From: Chimonanthus salicifolius
Taxonomy: Eukaryota; Streptophyta; Magnoliopsida; Laurales; Calycanthaceae
Length of the DNA: 64,000 nucleotides
Assembly (NCBI GenBank): GCA_013350335.1
Contig: CM023536.1
Coordinates: forward strand, 8,514,207-8,578,206
Reading direction: 5' to 3'
Shown here: piece after piece, positions 22,024 to 33,650 of the stretch
How the letters are laid out: each line of letters opens with the position of its first letter
How positions within the stretch are numbered: the stretch's first letter is position 1
Notes under the pieces: generated by a model
The model's database searches: none
Seen by the model: the letters and a program-made list of their open reading frames with translations, nothing else
What the model was told of the DNA's origin: nothing
Position numbers and translations under genes: made by a program

Positions 22024-23803
22024 CAAGGGAGCACTTACACACACCCGAATTTCCTGCCTCTACACACCCATTTTTGAAATTTCGGGTGAAATTATGATTT
22101 TACCCGGTTTCCATTCATTCGAATGAATGCCCAGTTCATTTTGGCATTCATTTGAATGAATGCCCATGTGTAATTTCAATTCATTCGAATGAATGGGCTG
22201 AGCAGAAACACGGAATACTGCTCAGCCCAATTCATTCGAATGAATGGATGATTCATTCGAATGAATAGTAATAAAATGACCTTCATTCCATCCATTCATT
22301 CGAATAAATGGACGTTCATTCGTTCATTCGAATGAACATGCAGAAAATGACCGTCACGAATCATTCGAATGATTCAGATCCGAACATGAAGGGAGTCACG
22401 AATCATTCGAATGATTCATTACGAATCATTTGAATGATTCATCACAAATCATTCAGTATACAGTATACAGTAAATTCATTAAAATTCTTTTAAAATTTTA
22501 AACTTATTTTTTAAGCACTGTGTATTTCCAAAAATTTTCAAATTGAATATCTAAACTAATTAAAATAACCTGATAAAAATACCTTAAGACTTCAAGGTCT
22601 TTTAACACTCCTAAATATTTAAAACACAGTATTTTACAAATAAGCTTATCCCTAGGCTGTGTCGAAAACACATTTAGGAGTGTCAAAAGACCTTGAAGTC
22701 TTAAGGTATTTTTATCAGGTTATTTTAATTAGTCTAGATATTCAATTTGAGAAATTTTGAAAATACACGGTGCTTAAAAAATAATGGTCTATGTTTTAAA
22801 AATAGACCGTTATTTTTTAAGTACTATGTATTTCCAAAATTTCTCAAATTGAATATTTAGACTAATTAAAATAACCTGATAAAAATACCTTAAGACTTCA
22901 AGGTCTTTTGACACTCTTAAATGTATTTTCGACACAGCCTAGGGATACTCTTATTTGTAAAATACTGTGTTTTAAATATTTAGGAGTGTCAAAAGACCTT
23001 GAAGTCTTAAGGTATTTTTATCAGGTTATTTTAATTAGTCTAGATATTCAATTTGAGAAATTTTAGAAATACACAGTGCTTAAAAAATAACGGTCTATGT
23101 TTTAAAATATAGACAGTTATTTTTAAGCACTGTGTATTTTCAAAATTTCTCAAATTTGAATATCTAGACTAATTAAAATAACCTGATAAAAATACCTTAA
23201 GACTTTAAGGTCTTTTGACACTTCCAAATGTGTTTTCGACACAGCCTAGGGATACCCTTATTTGTAAAATACTGTGTTTTAAATATTTAGGAGTGTCAAA
23301 AGACCTTAAAGTCTTAATGTATTTTTATCAGGTTATTTTAATTAGTCTAGATATTCAATTTGAGAAATTTTAGAAATACACAGAGATCAAAAAATAAGTT
23401 TAAAGTTTTAAAAAAAAATATTTAAATAATGTTATGTTTAGTACTTAATGAATGAACGACTGAAAGGCTGAAGGATCTGAAGGAATCATTCGAATGAATG
23501 TGCCTCATTCATTCGAATGATTAGTTCATTTGAATGAATGAGGCCCATTCATTCGAATGAATGAGCATTTGAATGAATGGGTTGAGCAGTATTCCGTGTT
23601 ACTGCTCAGCCCATTCATTCGAATGAATTGAAATTACACATGGGTATTCATTCGAATGAATAATTCATTCGAATGAATGCCAAAATGAACTGGGCATTCA
23701 TTCGAATGAATGAAAATCGGGGGGTAAAATCGTAATTTCACCCGAAATTTCAAAAACGGGTGTGTAGAGGTAGGAAATCCGAGTGTGTGTAAGTGCTCCC
23801 TTA
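22024..23803. mobile_element. Foldback element: palindrome-rich long TIRs around an alternating inverted array
   Basis: 1780 bp bounded by ATTAAT on both sides (22018-22023 and 23804-23809). The ends mirror each other over at least 200 bp, starting (C/T)AAGGGAGCACTTACACACA. The arms carry about twenty copies of ATTCATTCGAATGAAT or close variants, a perfect 16-bp palindrome when intact. The middle (22513-23385) holds six units of about 100 bp in alternating orientation, each pair around a ~60-bp spacer. No transposase frame exists. This fits a non-autonomous foldback (FB-like or MULE-related) element. The class is an inference, because ATTAAT is itself a palindrome and the duplication length is ambiguous. 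Confidence 0.8.
22513..23385. repeat. Six ~100-bp units in alternating orientation
   Basis: Units at about 22513-22610 (+), 22675-22778 (-), 22820-22922 (+), 22980-23080 (-), 23123-23228 (+) and 23286-23384 (-) share GTGTATTTCC, ACTAATTAAAATAACCTGAT and CCTTAAGACTTCAAGGTCTT. The plus units start about 305 bp apart. Short hairpins with TAATGGTCTAT...ATAGACCGTTA join the pairs at 22777-22821 and 23081-23122. The spacer with CGACACAGCCTAGGGATA is in one orientation in the second and third pairs and reversed in the first. Confidence 0.85.
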
Positions 23804-23809
23804 ATTAAT

Positions 23810-25295
23810 GATATATTCTTTATTTCTGCTTCAAAAAAAATATATATGATGAAAATATCAATCAAATTTTGACTTAAAATTTTTATTTCAACGGAAATTT
23901 GTTACTGAGCTCACATCCTTACTTAAACTTTCGACTAAAATTCAAAATCTTGGTTAAATGTTTTTCTGTGGATGCAGATTTAAACCTAACTTTTGAAAAT
24001 ATTGATATTTTTTGGAAAAATTATATAGGTCGATATTTGTCAAATTTTGGCCGGAATTCTAATCAAATTTCAAAAGTTTTGATGATTTTGCTCAATGACA
24101 AATTTTTATTGTGATAGTTGATATTACATAATATCAATCAAAACTTTTGTTCTATGATTTTTTCTTAAACTTACTGCACAAATTGGCCCATGTGGAACAT
24201 AAATTTATTAATTATGATAGAAATTACTCTTTAATTTATTGAGAGTCTGCACAAATTGGCCCATGTGGGACATAATTTATTAATTATGATAGAAATTATT
24301 CTTTCATTTATTTTCAGTATCTCAATAAAAAAAATCCCTACATTGATACTTTGATACTTTAGATTCTAAAGTTTAGAAATATCATATCCAAAAGTTCCAA
24401 ACACTAGAAAGGAACAATGACCCAATTTATGGTCCTACTTTTATTAAACCTAGGAAAGGAGAGACTTTGAAATGAACAAGAACAAATAATATGACTACAC
24501 GTGGCACTGAGAATGGACCATTGGTCTATTTGTTTGGAAGATTCAAACTTAAATCTTCATGGAGGATTTTTTCTTTTTCAATCCCCCCGTTCATAAAGAG
24601 TAATGGTCACGAATTCGTCTTGAGTTAATTTTCACTTCATTTAAGGACGATTTTTCATAGATTTATTTGATGTGTATGAGTGAGAAGGCTTCCACGTATC
24701 TTAAAGATTCAATTACTTTAGTAGATAAATTTGTTAATAAATTACTAATCAAAGTAAGATATACTTAAAACTCTCAAGTTAAATTCATATTTTTATTAAA
24801 AAAATAAAGTGAATTAATATATTTTTAAATTAAATCAAATCTATTTAATATATAGACCACTGACTTATATCACCCCATATAAACTCATCTATGGACAGTG
24901 GAAGTAAACCTAAGTGACTCCACAATTAGTAATTGAATCACAAAAGTTTTTACATGGCCTCCGTTATATGACATTGAAGGAAAATATGGCTACTAGAGAT
25001 TTAAATCTACTTTATCATAACCCAAATGGCTCTACAATTAATGCCCAAATCATAAGAGTATATTAGATGGGCCCAAATCAGATAATCTGATTATTAAATA
25101 GATCAATCTACTCAATTCAAATGAAAATAAATAAAAATTAATTCTTATGAAATTCTTACATAACACACCCTATAACTAACAAATCCTCACCCCACACACA
25201 ATTTACTCAATTCAATTGAAACAAAACAAAAAATAATTCTTATGAAATTCTTACATAACACACCCTATAACTAACACCATTTACAACTGTATCAT
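23810..25295. repeat. Intergenic DNA with two short tandem duplications
   Basis: At about 24178-24240 and 24250-24310 a ~72-bp unit (CACAAATTGGCCCATGTGG...) is repeated head to tail. At about 25108-25170 and 25200-25277 a ~93-bp unit (TTCTTATGAAATTCTTACAT, then AACACACCCTATAACTAAC) is repeated. No gene is visible in the rest. Confidence 0.7.
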
Positions 25296-25317
25296 CATAA
25301 TTATTATTATTATTATT

Positions 25318-25482
25318 TTTAAATTTACGTGTGGAAAACTATAGGATACCCAACGTAAAACCCCTCCGAGTGATACCCTTACCCTAATGGCACACCAGGT
25401 TAGTCCACGGGAGTTCGAACCTATCACATCTGCTTCCTGAAGCGGGATGCAACCAACTGAACTATAACCGTGTGGGTTTAAA
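25318..25482 (-). mobile_element. tRNA-derived SINE (minus)
   Basis: The minus strand reads CACACGGTTATAGTTCAGTT then GGTTGCATCCCGCTTCAGG and AGGTTCGAACTCCCG. TAGTTCAGTTGG is an A box and GGTTCGAAC a B box at tRNA-like spacing. Downstream it continues into CCATTAGGGTAAGGGTATCA and TTTTCCACACGTAAATTT, shared with the SINEs at 32030-32185 and 37080-37240. Confidence 0.75.
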
Positions 25483-28400
25483 ATTTAATAAGAAAATTTG
25501 ATTATTAATTCTATCGATTTAAAGTGTTTTGAAATTATTAGTGAGAGTATTCTACAAATACATGAAATCATACAAACACCATTGAACTAATAAGTTGATG
25601 GTAGCAATCATGCCACATGGGTCTTATTTGATGATTCATTTCGTTATTCTTGGAACAATCTAATGATTGGACCACATCTTATCAATTATATTTGAAAGAC
25701 ACAAGAAATTGAGTCCAAGGTTGCCCATGTAGTTGGGCATTGACTTATTCTTCATTTTTAAATTCTTTTTTAATTTTACATTATTCATTAAATGATCTCT
25801 ATCAGAACACAAGTTCTTAAAATAACAAAACATTATTTTATGAGTTTGTCATGATTCTTATATCACATTATTTACACAAAAACCAATCCTTTATCAAGGG
25901 CCAAATAGGGATGCTAGTTGGGAGGGGCAAAACTCATTGAGAGTTAGGTAAAAAATCATTGAGTTCAGTAATGAGTCAATTCTAATTTTTGAAGAGTCGA
26001 GATTTTCTTGAGTTAGACCGGATTAATTAGGGAAAAAAACCAGACCCGATACTCGATCTAAACCATTTTACTATAATATATAATGTTTTATTTACAATTA
26101 CATAATACATTTTAAAAATCTTAGTTGTCTTCCATGCCATTTTATAAAGAGATTTTACTTCTTTCATTTTGGAGCTCTTTGCCTTCAGTTTTATTTTACC
26201 AAATTTGACTCTTCTTCCATGTTCGAATCTATCACAGTTTTTCCTCTCTCTCTCTCTATGGTTGTTTAAGCTTTGTAGTAATTTATTAAAGAATTTTGGA
26301 TCTATCTCTTGAGTCTCAAGTATTTTTTTCTCAATTTGGGTCAATTTCCAAAAGACGGGTATTTTTTATATCTCAAATCAAGTTGGGTCAAATTTTAAAA
26401 ATCTTTGTTCGAAGTTCGTTATCATAAACCTGACATGATCAGACCCGACTTGCAACCTAATTAGCCCAATGACAAGGAACACCTACAATTAATTAACTGT
26501 AACCAAAGATTTGATTGGTTAAGTTATAAAAAATGTCTTGGATTAGTTAAAGTCTCACATCTTGTCTCACATCTTGTATCTTGATTTGAGAGGAAATGAC
26601 AGAGGAAAAGGATTGTGATTTTGAGGATGTGAGGAAGGGCATGTGAATGGAACGAGATTTATAAAAGTGTGGCCAAAGCCGAAAGATATGTCTATGTCAT
26701 TGCCAATGTGTTTAATGATTACCTGGAACCTTACTTGAAAATTGTCGGCAAAGTAGGAATCAAATCCACAACTTTTCACCTGATTATGTGGGATGATTAA
26801 CTCATCATCCTTTAATTAATTCTTTAATTAAACAAGTGAATTTATGAAACACACGAGAATAAAGACGTGTATTAACTCGTGAGGGTTGATTTGATGATTA
26901 GAAAACTCAATAGGTTTTGATAGGTTCTGAATTGAAGTCTCACTTCCCCTAATTTTACTCAGTGTTTTGATAGGTTCTGAATTGAAGTCTCACTTCCTCT
27001 AATTTTATTCGGTGTGTGTGAATAGAGATGTTTGCACATGATCTGAGAACTTAGTCAAATGCTTTAGGAGGCTTTGATATCTTGGACTTAAAAAAAAAAA
27101 AGATAAATATCTTTAATAACAACTCTATCGAGATTTGATACCGAAACTATTCTTTAAATGAGTCTTTCCTTGCATATAATTTGATGTGATGTAAACAAGA
27201 TCATGTGTTGGATGAGTATGAAGATACACCCCATCTTGATTTAAAGTTTTTAAATTTATTAAGTCATACTCATTAAAATTTAAAAGATCAAGGTTACATG
27301 GCTTGAATCATCATCATTGATGTAAATTTATGTACTTTGAAATAAAAGATAGACTCATAAGAAAATAATCTTATATAGAGAAAATTGAAATGTAAAACTT
27401 AAAAATGCAACTTAAATAGATGAAAAAATAGCTAATGACAACTGATAATCTCCCATCTCAGAAAGTGAGAAGTGATAGTTTCGAACCCCCATAGCTTCAC
27501 CTGGTGTCCATTATATAATTCTAAATTAAATAGTTAGAACACATCATCGGTTGACATGTTTTATGTGGCTAAGTTTAGAGCGACGCACTTTTATTTGGTA
27601 ATTACATTTATTACTATTATGATTATGGTCAAAATCCTTGTCTATTTATCTAAGTAATTGTTTGATGAAATCATGATGGGTTAGTTTGATGGTCAATTTT
27701 CATATTTATTTGTGGCATCACTCCCTTAGTTTTGGAAGTGTGCTGAATACCTTGGTCTTAAAAAAAAAAAATTAATTGTTTGATGAAAAATGATTAAAGT
27801 GCTAAAGACTTGTGATAGGATCAGATTTTGAATATCCATCATCTACCCGAAACATTATATTTTTAAATTTCAAATTTCTATTAAAAGATGATAAATATTT
27901 AAAACCTAATTTTAAGTATGATCGTTTCTCTTACTTTATAAAGATTGTGCTCCATGAATAAATTGCATGTCTTAAAATTATAATTAGAAAGAATGATGGC
28001 CCAATTTTGTTGACCCTACCAAAAATCACAGATGGCTATTGACATCTAATTGAAATCAACCCTCTTTATTTAGGCAATTTTCTTTATTTATTTATGACTA
28101 AGGTATCCATGCATCTTAGAATACTTAACTAATCGTTAGGGCACATGCACACCTACCTACCCACCTACCTTTCCCACATCACCCAGGATGGGTACTGTGA
28201 GAAGAGTTTAAGAGAGAGGGGAACTCCACTCCAAGCATAAGGCCTTTTGGGCCTGGTCAAGTGGGTCGAGTCCAAAGCAAAATCTTGAGAGTTGGCTCAG
28301 CCAACAGAGTAATGGGCTAAACCGAGGGACCAAAGAAGACAATATCATATTCGGAGAGTCAAGTCAGGGTTATTTCACAAGAGCACACTAGATAATTCTA

Positions 28401-29420
28401 CGGAGATTGACTCGGTTGAGTGGAAACGAACACCAGACTCCAGCTTCTTGAGGTAGATTCTTGACGATCATTCTAATCCCTTTGAGTTAATTTAAACAAT
28501 TTATTTAGAAATAAAATTTTAGTAATAGCTATTTTTGCCTTTTTGGAGAGTAGTCTATTTGTGTCACAAAGTTCTCCTTGCAATAAACTAAGTTCTTTTG
28601 TGGACAAATTTAATGATTTTTTAGTCATTAAAATAAAAATTTTGAATTTTTATAAAATTAAAATACTTTTGAATTTGAAACAATTATAATATTCTTGCAT
28701 CTATCGACATGTCAATATGTTATTAATTTTACTAAAAAAAATATAGAGTAAATAAGGAAATACATTTGTTATTATTATTATTATTATCGACTTATGCCTA
28801 ATTCCTCACCCAACACTTTACGTGAATTCCTCTCCTTTATGAGAAAAGCATTCATTTTAAATGGGTGTCCTCTCTTTTTAAAAAAGCTTTCAATTTATGA
28901 GCTCTATTTCACATTTTATCATTTATCAAAAGATATTCGCTTACAAATTTGATGACATCTTCATCAATCACGACACTCACGAGTGACAATAGATATGAAC
29001 ATTTAAGGACAATATTTTCATTTTATTGTAAAAATATATTTTGGGAATTTACCATTTGTCTTGCTATTATCACCAAAATTTGGTATTATCGTGATAATAT
29101 TGTAAAAAATCAATAATATCGTGATATTAATGATATTTTGAAAAAAAAAATTAATTTTTATGACTGATAATGGTGTTCAACAATGAACTTATTTTAAATA
29201 TCATTTTATTTATATATTTTACTAGCTTCAATATCAGTTAGATGCTAAGAAACTTCTTATGTGGAAACATTGATCCTAATCGGGCATCTGATAGCCCGTT
29301 GACATATTGAGTTTGCATATTCTTCACATTCTTCATACTATTTGTCTATCAAGTGTTGATTATTTTGCTATCTGCACGTTATAGAATCTTCTCGAATCTT
29401 GACTAGATATTGTGAATTTC
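25483..29420. other. Gene-free intergenic DNA
   Basis: AT-rich, no supported gene. At 25905-26465 there is a degenerate GGGTT/ACCCGA-rich block that may be an old hAT MITE. At about 26911-27012 a ~60-bp tandem duplication (TTTTGATAGGTTCTGAATTG) occurs. At 27430-27530 lies a plus-strand SINE fragment (GATAATCTCCCATCTCAG, then TTTCGAACCCCC). At 29050-29150 there are ATCGTGATAATAT-type near-palindromes. Confidence 0.5.
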
Positions 29421-29424
29421 AAGT

Positions 29425-29584
29425 TGATGTATTTTGGATGGGGGTAACGTGGGTTACCCTCCATTACATCTATTTGGTAACTTCTATGTTCCTCAACTTT
29501 TGAAAATAATTTTCAAGAGAGGAATTTACATATTACATTACTCTCGATTACCCTTCTAAAGTTTATCTCCATCCTTAACGCAGC
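29425..29584. mobile_element. Short Tourist-like MITE relic
   Basis: The left side reads TTTTGGATGGGGGTAACGTG and the right side TCCATCCTTAACGCAGCC. The interior runs of GGTAACC and TTACCC match the larger element at 43003-44127. The left terminus is decayed, and no target duplication was found. Confidence 0.55.
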
Positions 29585-29589
29585 CTTCA

Positions 29590-30790
29590 TCTTCTATGTA
29601 GAATCTATTGGCAAACATATGACATCATCAAATCTGATCTTCCACAACCCATAACCTCTCAAATCGAATTTTATACATGATTTCATAATCATGTTGAAAT
29701 TATAGCTTCCTTGAAAATGAAAATATTGAATCATTGCATGTCTTCCTTGACTAAATGTAAATTTTTATTTTTAAATTTAAATAAAAAATGATCCATTGCA
29801 CATAGTTTGAACCACTTGATTTGATTAGATCCAAATAAAATTTAAACTAAATAAAAAAATAATCCATCACCCAAAGATCACCTCACTCTCTATGCCACTT
29901 GTTTAGTATTTATGGGAGATTCACAGGTACTCTAAAAATTAGTCAAATAAGATACGAAAAAAAATCACATAAAACACTTAGATTCGTTCCTCTTAAAAAA
30001 ATAATATCTTATAAATTCTAGTTTAAGCCCGCATTGAACAATTTTGCTGAAAATTGTCTCCGGTAAAACCGTGCAAACACATGCACGTGAGGACGAAAAG
30101 GTACTGTGACGGATGAGATTTTAGAGATCACTCGTACACTAAGTTGTGCAGCCGTGCTTTCCTCTCAAGTTCTATCTTCTTAGGTATTTATTATTTTTAT
30201 TAAATAAAATAAGGAAAAAATTGAATATTAGAATTTTGTTGTGCTTTTTGTTGTGCTTTTGACCTATGCAATACATTAAATTAGAATATTATCAGCTTAA
30301 CTTTTTTTCTACATTAAATCAAGATATTTTTTATTCTCTAAAATTTTGATAGTTGTAAATTATTCAATTTCTAACTTTTGTGATTTTTAAAATTACATGG
30401 ACTCTAAATCCTTAGTAGAATATAGTTCTAATAAAATAGATTTTAAATTTATGAGTCTTATGTTACCCGAATTCTATACGAATTTATTTTCTAATTTGAC
30501 CTGACTCAACTCTAAATTTATAAATACATAATTTAGTCCATTAATTTCTTGAATCGTGTCATGAGGGATCAGATGAAAACCCAGCACAAGTCTTACCCCT
30601 AGATTGGTGCTCAAGTGTGACTCTCCATCATTTTTCTCTTTCATTACCCATTAGTCCCATTGCTGAAGCCTATAAAAACGTATTTTTTTTTATTTGAACA
30701 TCTTTTCATAAAGTGGATGACGTAATTGTGTTGTTACTCTAATGCATGTTTTTTACCTATCTATCCACTACTCAAATTAACTGGACATCA
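29590..30790. other. Gene-free intergenic DNA
   Basis: AT-rich, with no coding homology, no bounded repeat and no RNA gene that I can support. Confidence 0.4.
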
Positions 30791-30795
30791 ACCTT

Positions 30796-31390
30796 TGCGT
30801 TTGGATGGCGGTAGGGGTGAAACTCGGGTCGGATTTTGGTCCGAACCCACATGACCCAACCTGAAAATCATGCAGGTCAGGTCATAAAAGTCAGGTTAGC
30901 AGGTCGGGTTGGGTTGAGAAGTCAGAAACTCATATTGAATTCAGGTCGGATTGGGTTGAGAGATTTTTAAGTCAATCAGATCAAATCCCGATCCAACTCG
31001 GTAAAAAGTAGGCTAAAGTAGGTTCCAAATGTGGGTCTGGTCGGGTTTCAAGTTGAGTTGGATTATAATTCGGGTCAGGTCAGGTCAAGACGTCCTGGTC
31101 AAAAGTTCGGGTCAACTTAAGTTGGATTCCATATATTAGTAAGTCGAGTTGGATTAGATTTTTAAAAACCCGACCCGACCTGGCCCGGCCCAATTTCAAC
31201 CCTAGATGGGGGATAAACCCCCCATTACCCTCATTTGGTAACTAAAGAGTAGAGGTAAAAAATTAAAATTTTATCCCTCTTCTCCTATTTTTGAAAACAC
31301 TTTTCGAACAAGTGATATTTATAATACCCATAATAACTCCTACTCAAGGGTAAATGCGGATAACCAAAATTTACCCCTCATCCAAACGCA
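30796..31390. mobile_element. Tourist-like MITE split by a nested hAT MITE
   Basis: The outer ends are TGCGTTTGGATGG (30796) and CCTCATCCAAACGCA (ending 31390), the same termini as the element at 43003-44127. After removing 30812-31204, the sequence GATGGGGGATAAACCCCCCAT joins cleanly to the left terminus. The interior carries the GGTAAC and TTACCC words of the family. Confidence 0.7.
30812..31204. mobile_element. hAT-type MITE, 393 bp, nested
   Basis: It begins TAGGGGTGAAACTCGGGTCG and ends CAATTTCAACCCTA. Flanks GATGGCGG (30804-30811) and GATGGGGG (31205-31212) agree at 7 of 8 positions. The interior is GGTCGGGTTGGG-rich. The insertion lies inside a Tourist-like MITE, so it is younger than its host. 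Confidence 0.82.
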
Positions 31391-32029
31391 GCAAAAATAT
31401 AATGCTTAAGCAGCAATAATGATAATCATGTCACACATATCATGCAATTTTTTTTAATATTACAATTACTTATGCTTTAAGGCGCTTTCTTCGACAAATC
31501 AACGAAGTGGATTGTCTTTTTCAGCTATTAGTTTGAAAATTGAAATGGTAGGTGAATGTTCAAGAAAGCTCCTACTTGAGTCTTTATTCTCCATCAATTT
31601 GAGTCAAAACACAAAGAAACAAAACTATGTTCCTTGCCATGGTCTCTGCGTGTTGTTGATTCTTCCTAATACAATCATCATGAATATTATACTTAAAAGC
31701 AGATGCTTTTTCACTATAGAGTTGATGTTTTTATGGCTCTGTATAAATAATTTATTGTATTTATCAATAGGTGTGCAATTTGAGGAGATTGAGTTGATCT
31801 CAACCCTTATCCAATTTGATCTCTATGACAATCAACCTTAATCCAACGAACTCAATTTCCAAAACCAAGCAATCCAACCCAATCTGATCATGTTAGGTTA
31901 GGTTAAGTTGGGTTAAGAAAATGAAAAAAACTTTAATTAAGATTTACTTAAAAAATAACTTGCATGCTTCACACCAATCCACTGCTAGACAATAAACATG
32001 CAAATTGTACCTTTCAAATATACTCTCAA

Positions 32030-32185
32030 CGGATGTAGCTCAACAGGTAATCTCCCGTCTGAAATGTGAGGTGTCAAGTTTGAACCCCATGGTCTCACCT
32101 AGAGTAGAGTGCCCTAACGGCAATAGGTTTCACGCATAGGGATTTTATACTGACTTTCCTGAAATTTTCCACACATAAATTAAAA
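32030..32185 (+). mobile_element. tRNA-derived SINE (plus)
   Basis: GGATGTAGCTCAACAGGTAA gives an A box, and TCAAGTTTGAACCCC (about 32077-32091) a degenerate B box, with tRNA-like spacing. It continues into GCCCTAACGGCAATAGG and TTTTCCACACATAAATT, the body shared with the SINEs at 25318 and 37080. It has an A-rich end. Confidence 0.7.
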
Positions 32186-33455
32186 AGAAAAATACTCTCA
32201 ATGCCTTACTATAGTCCCCAATAAAAATGTAATGTAAAATTTGCTAACAAATTAGAAACTAACCATTCATGAAAAAGGGTTTTTCTAAAAAGGGCTCTTA
32301 TTTTTTAATTTATTTGAAAAAGCTCCTAAGTTTCCCATAATTCTAAAAAGTCCTTAATTTTTGATATTTTTTTTTAAAAAAACCCTTTAACCTTAGTTCA
32401 TTAATAGCAAACTGACATAGAGGTCAATACCGGTTTGTGAGTAGGGTTATTTAAAAATAGTTTTATAGATTAATAGCATCTCAAAAATCAACTAAATTAG
32501 GTAATTATAATATTAGATATTAAAGCTAAAAAAATCAATGATGACAAATGCTCTCAGTTTGAACCCAACGGTGATATTAGCTCTGATTATGATGAAATTA
32601 TGAGTATGCCAAGCGCACAATATATAATTAACGTAGAAAAGGAAAATAGGTGAGAAAACTCTATCATAAAGACTCAATAGAATATTTGAGATAGCATAAA
32701 TCAGGAGTGAAAAATTCGGTATCGACCGATATTTTTTTCTCTATTTTTTTTTTTTTTTAAATGTATCAATATCGGTCGATATCGACGATACATATCGACC
32801 GATATTGTAAATATAGGCCGATATATGTAGTTTTCAAAACCGATATATATATTGACCGATACGAAACGTATCGGCCGATATCTCGACCTCTGGTATAAAC
32901 TATATGCTTCAAGAATAAATAATTTTTAAAAGAAAGTTGACCTTTAGTCAACATAGTCAGTGGTCATTTTTAAAAAAATTATCAAAAGTTAGGGGTTTTT
33001 TAGAATCATGAAAAACTCAGAGACTTTTATCAAATAAACTCAAAGATAAGGGTTTTTTAGAAAAATCTGAAAAAAAATATATAAATAAAACATATGAAAT
33101 TTGAGTTGGATCAAGTTCGGTACACCCAAGTCCTCAACACTTACCCAATCCAATTTTCAATTTGAATTAAAAAATTGATCCTAACTCAAGTCACTTCAAC
33201 CTAACACAAATTTAGATTGGATCATCTAAGTTTAGATTCCCAAATTGCAACCTTAGTCAACTTCATCATTTAGTCCTGAATCATCAAGTTTAAGTTAAAT
33301 CTGAGTCAAATTGCGACTATAATCATTGTTAGTATCATTACCAAACCCATTACCTTTCATTAAACATAAAAAAATTGTTGCCTCTAACCATTCTCAGTTT
33401 ATCATATTTTACCATAATAATTGAAGTCTTTTAAAAGTTAGGTCCTGGACCAGCA
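32186..33455. repeat. Intergenic DNA with a GATATCGG island
   Basis: At 32715-32895 there are dense ATCGGTCGATATCGACGATA and CGATATTG words in both orientations, the second island of this family. The rest is AT-rich. A loose pair of TAGGTGTGCAATTTG (31769) and CAAATTGCAACCTTA (33240) could be ends of an old hAT-like element, but no target duplication was found. Confidence 0.5.
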
Positions 33456-33650
33456 CTCGCCACGTTTAGATGAGGAGTAAATTTTATAGGGGTTATCTTT
33501 AACTAAAGATTACTCTTATCTGAAAAAAGTTTAAAAAAATGAGAGAGAATAGATAAAAAAATAATTTTTTACTCTTAATTCTTAGTTATCAAATAAGAAT
33601 AATAGGAGTTACCCTCCATTACCATGCATCCAAAAGATACAGGTGTCCAA
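33456..33650. mobile_element. Decayed Tourist-like MITE
   Basis: ACGTTTAGATGAGGAGTAAA at the left, and TTACCCTCCATTACCATGCA then TCCAAAAG at the right, follow the family pattern of 43003-44127, with TTTTATAGGGGTTATC inside. The termini are mutated. Confidence 0.5.

Noticed and set aside
22110..23715. CRISPR-like repeated palindromes
   Set aside because: The spacing is irregular, the arms mirror each other, and the host is a plant. It is a foldback element and not a CRISPR array.
25370..25480. Possible functional tRNA gene
   Set aside because: A and B boxes are present, but the acceptor stem does not pair and a SINE body follows. The same holds at 12.4, 13.7, 32.0, 37.2, 39.6 and 61.2 kb.
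31512..31841. 109-residue frame in the gene-free region
   Set aside because: It has no homology, no repeat in other frames and no splice context, and its composition is that of random AT-rich DNA.
31769..33255. Outer hAT-like element with TAGGTGTGCAATTTG ends
   Set aside because: The ends agree only roughly and the 8-bp flanks do not match.
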